From Anaerolineae bacterium (lineage in GTDB: Bacteria > Chloroflexota > Anaerolineae > J102), in the NCBI GenBank assembly GCA_026985975.1, contig JALSPL010000165.1, positions 1 through 14,500 of the forward strand: DNA of 14,500 nt, in the 5' to 3' direction. The translations under genes and the position numbers were made by a program. A model generated the notes under the pieces. It was not told the origin of the DNA and did no database searches. It worked only from the letters and a program-made list of their open reading frames with translations. Below, piece by piece: positions 12,638 through 14,500 of the stretch; the stretch's first letter is position 1, and the number at the start of each line of letters is the position of its first letter.

Positions 12638-13405
12638 ATGCGCTATCTGGTTTGCATCAAACAAACGCCGGATACAGCGGAGCTTCCCAAGATTACGCCC
12701 GAGGAAGCTGCTTCCGGCAAACTCAGCGTCAATCTTGTCGTCAACCCGTGGGATGAGCTCGCCATCGAGGCGGGCCTGAAGCTCATGGAAACTTATGGCG
12801 GCGTGACAGGGGCCATCACTGTTGGAGATGAAGGCGCCATCGACGCCCTGCGCAGCGCCCTGGCCATGGGCTGCAAAGACGCCACGCTGGTGGAAAACGC
12901 CGACGCCGATGTTTTTGGCGTAGCCACACTGCTGGCCGCAGCGGTAAAGAAGGATGGCGATGTCGGCGTGGTGGTGACCGGGCAGATGACCGTGGACGGC
13001 AACACCGGCGCCCTGCCAGTCATCCTGGCCCGCAAGCTGGGCTGGCCCGTGCTCACCAGCGTCGCCAAAATCGTCGATCTCAATGATGACGGCATCACCG
13101 TTGAGCGCTCGGTGGGCCAGGCTCGACTGACGGTGAAAGCCCCCCTGCCGGCAGTGGTGTCCGTCAACAAGGAGATCGGGGAGCCCCGCTACCCAACCTT
13201 CATCAACATCCGCAAAGCCGCTCGCGTAAAAGTGCCGACGCTCACCGCAGCCGACCTGGGCGTAGACGCGCCCACGCCCGTGGTGCACATGGACAACTTC
13301 CGCAAGCCGCCCGCCCGGGACGCCAAGGTGCAGTTGTTCGAAGGATCACCGCAGGAAGCCGCCGCGGCGCTGGTCGATGCGTTGCTCGCAGAAAAGGTGC
13401 TATAG
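12638..13405 (+). CDS. etfB: Electron transfer flavoprotein, beta subunit
   Basis: 255 residues. Small subunit of ETF, which accepts electrons from flavin dehydrogenases (for example acyl-CoA dehydrogenases) and passes them on; it binds AMP or, in bifurcating types, a second FAD. Seen: MRYLVCIKQTPDT at the start, NPWDELAIEAGLKL at ~46-59, TGQMTVDGNTGALPVILARKLGWP in the middle, and the signature SVNKEIGEPRYPTFINIRKAAR. AAGGAG lies eight bases before the ATG. etfA follows 12 bases after the stop. No dehydrogenase or ETF-quinone oxidoreductase gene is visible, so its electron partners are unknown. Confidence 0.95.
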   Translation: MRYLVCIKQTPDTAELPKITPEEAASGKLSVNLVVNPWDELAIEAGLKLMETYGGVTGAITVGDEGAIDALRSALAMGCKDATLVENADADVFGVATLLAAAVKKDGDVGVVVTGQMTVDGNTGALPVILARKLGWPVLTSVAKIVDLNDDGITVERSVGQARLTVKAPLPAVVSVNKEIGEPRYPTFINIRKAARVKVPTLTAADLGVDAPTPVVHMDNFRKPPARDAKVQLFEGSPQEAAAALVDALLAEKVL

Positions 13406-13417
13406 GAGGAGATGACA

Positions 13418-14383
13418 ATGAAATTTCTGGTTTATATCGAAACCGATAGCGGTGACGTGGTCGCCAGCAGTTGGGAGGCCCTGGGCGCGGCCCTGAGCCT
13501 CGGCGATGATGTCGAAGCCGTCGTCATCGGCGACAAGATCAGCGTTGTCGTGGAAGAGACCGTCAAACGCGGCGCCCAAAAAGTGTATGTCATCGAAGAT
13601 GAAACCCGGGCGCTGTTCGATCTGGAACGACATCTGGCCGATGTGAAAAACGTGCTGGACATGAGCGGGGCCGACGCCTTTTTGGCTTCGCACACAGGCA
13701 ATGGCCGCGATTTGGCTGCGGCGCTGGGCGCAGACAAGGGCGCTGGCGTCATCGCCGACGCGTTGGAGCTGAGTGTGGATGGCGACAAACTGAAGGGCGT
13801 GCGCGGCATCTATTCCGGCAACATCCTGGTGGATGTCACCGTGGATGGCGCTCCCCAAATCGCCACCCTGCGCCCGCGCGCCTTTGCTGCGGCTGAAGAC
13901 GCTGGCGCCAGCGCCGATGTCGTCCTGGTGGACCCGGCCGCCGCCGACAGCCCCTACGAAGTGCTGGGCGTGGAGCGGGCCGAGACGGGCGAAGTCAGCC
14001 TCACAGAGGCCAGCATCATCGTCTCTGGCGGCCGCGGCGTGGCCAAAGACCCCGAGCTGGGATTTGATCTGATTCGCGAGCTGGCGGGTCTGCTGGGCGC
14101 GGCTGTGGGCGCATCCCGCGCTGCGGTGGATGCTGGGTTCATCTCCTATGAACATCAAGTGGGACAGACCGGCAAGGTCGTCCGCCCCGATCTGTACATC
14201 GCCGCCGGTATCAGCGGCGCGGTGCAGCATCTGGCGGGCATGGGCGCCAGCAAAGTGATTGTGGCCATCAACAAGGACCCCGAAGCGCCCATCTTCAGCG
14301 TAGCCAATTACGGCGTCGCGGGCGATCTCTTCCAGGTCATCCCCGCTCTCAGCGAAGCTGTACGCGCGAAGCTTGGCAAGTAG
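13418..14383 (+). CDS. etfA: Electron transfer flavoprotein, alpha subunit
   Basis: 321 residues from the ATG at 13418, preferred over the ATG at 13412 because AGGAGG (13404-13409) is eight bases before it. Large ETF subunit carrying the FAD. The C-terminal FAD domain shows GASRAAVDAGF from residue 231, QVGQTGKVVRPDLY from 247, AAGISGAVQHLAGM, AINKDPEAPIF and ANYGVAGDLFQVIP, all hallmarks of the family. The N-terminal half (MKFLVYIETDSGDVV...) is the variable domain that pairs with EtfB. It is co-transcribed with etfB and followed by a strong terminator. Confidence 0.96.
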   Translation: MKFLVYIETDSGDVVASSWEALGAALSLGDDVEAVVIGDKISVVVEETVKRGAQKVYVIEDETRALFDLERHLADVKNVLDMSGADAFLASHTGNGRDLAAALGADKGAGVIADALELSVDGDKLKGVRGIYSGNILVDVTVDGAPQIATLRPRAFAAAEDAGASADVVLVDPAAADSPYEVLGVERAETGEVSLTEASIIVSGGRGVAKDPELGFDLIRELAGLLGAAVGASRAAVDAGFISYEHQVGQTGKVVRPDLYIAAGISGAVQHLAGMGASKVIVAINKDPEAPIFSVANYGVAGDLFQVIPALSEAVRAKLGK

Positions 14384-14413
14384 TCGTTTGGCGTTTACGT
14401 TACAGCCTTCACG

Positions 14414-14446
14414 CATCCGGGGTCGTCACGGCCCCGGATGTTTTTT
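14414..14446 (+). terminator. Intrinsic terminator of etfB-etfA
   Basis: CATCCGGGG (14414-14422) and CCCCGGATG (14432-14440) form a perfect nine-base-pair stem with a nine-base loop, followed by TTTTTT (14441-14446), 30 bases after the etfA stop. The last 54 bases of the window hold no gene that I can see. Confidence 0.93.
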
Positions 14447-14500
14447 GTTGCGGAGGTTGGGGGATGGAAATCTGCAATTGAATACCCCCGTAACGCCAAT

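Noticed and set aside
14388..14499. TTGGCGTT/AACGCCAA inverted repeat at the window end
   Set aside because: Eight bases more than 90 apart, spanning the clear terminator; may be chance, and the right side is cut by the window edge.

Overview
The window reads as a fragment of a GC-rich (roughly 60%) bacterial chromosome, most likely a Chloroflexota genome of the Anaerolineae/Caldilineae type. That placement is an inference. It rests on the long TPTPTP linkers joining SH3b repeats to a GH99-like domain, the DAHP synthases of the Thermotoga-like type with an N-terminal ferredoxin-like domain, a monofunctional AroH chorismate mutase, and degenerate intergenic repeats. No rRNA, tRNA, CRISPR array, transposase or phage gene was seen.

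Layout. (1) 2-4065, plus strand: a tightly packed membrane operon. It holds a YhfC-family intramembrane protease-like protein (5' end cut by the window), an ABC ATPase, a short-chain dehydrogenase and an ABC-2 permease, joined by ATGA overlaps except before the permease, and then a secreted/membrane-anchored protein with a zinc ribbon. The first and last proteins end with the same short tail, LDDSRY. (2) 4183-5934, plus strand: a membrane-anchored surface protein with two SH3b repeats and a GH99-like glycoside hydrolase domain. A 103-bp element with 15-bp terminal inverted repeats separates it from the convergent ssb. (3) 6066-7020, minus strand: ssb and an unrecognised 142-aa protein, each with its own sigma70-like promoter. 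(4) 7084-12221, minus strand: an aromatic amino acid operon, transcribed as leader - aroH - pheA - DAHP synthase - DAHP synthase - tyrA. It covers the entry step of the shikimate pathway and both branches from chorismate to Phe and Tyr. A 430-bp gap between the two DAHP synthase genes is filled with decayed repeats. (5) 12299-14446, plus strand, divergent: etfB-etfA with a promoter, a ~300-nt leader and a strong intrinsic terminator.

The most interesting signal is upstream of aroH. A TTGACA-N18-TATGCT promoter precedes a 47-codon leader ORF whose residues 25-36 read FGGEFFGYYFYF (5 Phe, all TTT, and 3 Tyr in 12 codons). An intrinsic terminator (GAGCGTGG/CCACGCTC plus T5) follows, and an 11-bp antiterminator lies just downstream of the Phe/Tyr run and competes for the 5' arm of that terminator. 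This has every part of a ribosome-mediated transcription attenuator sensing both Phe and Tyr, matching the enzymes it precedes. I do not recall such an element being described in this type of bacterium, but could not search.
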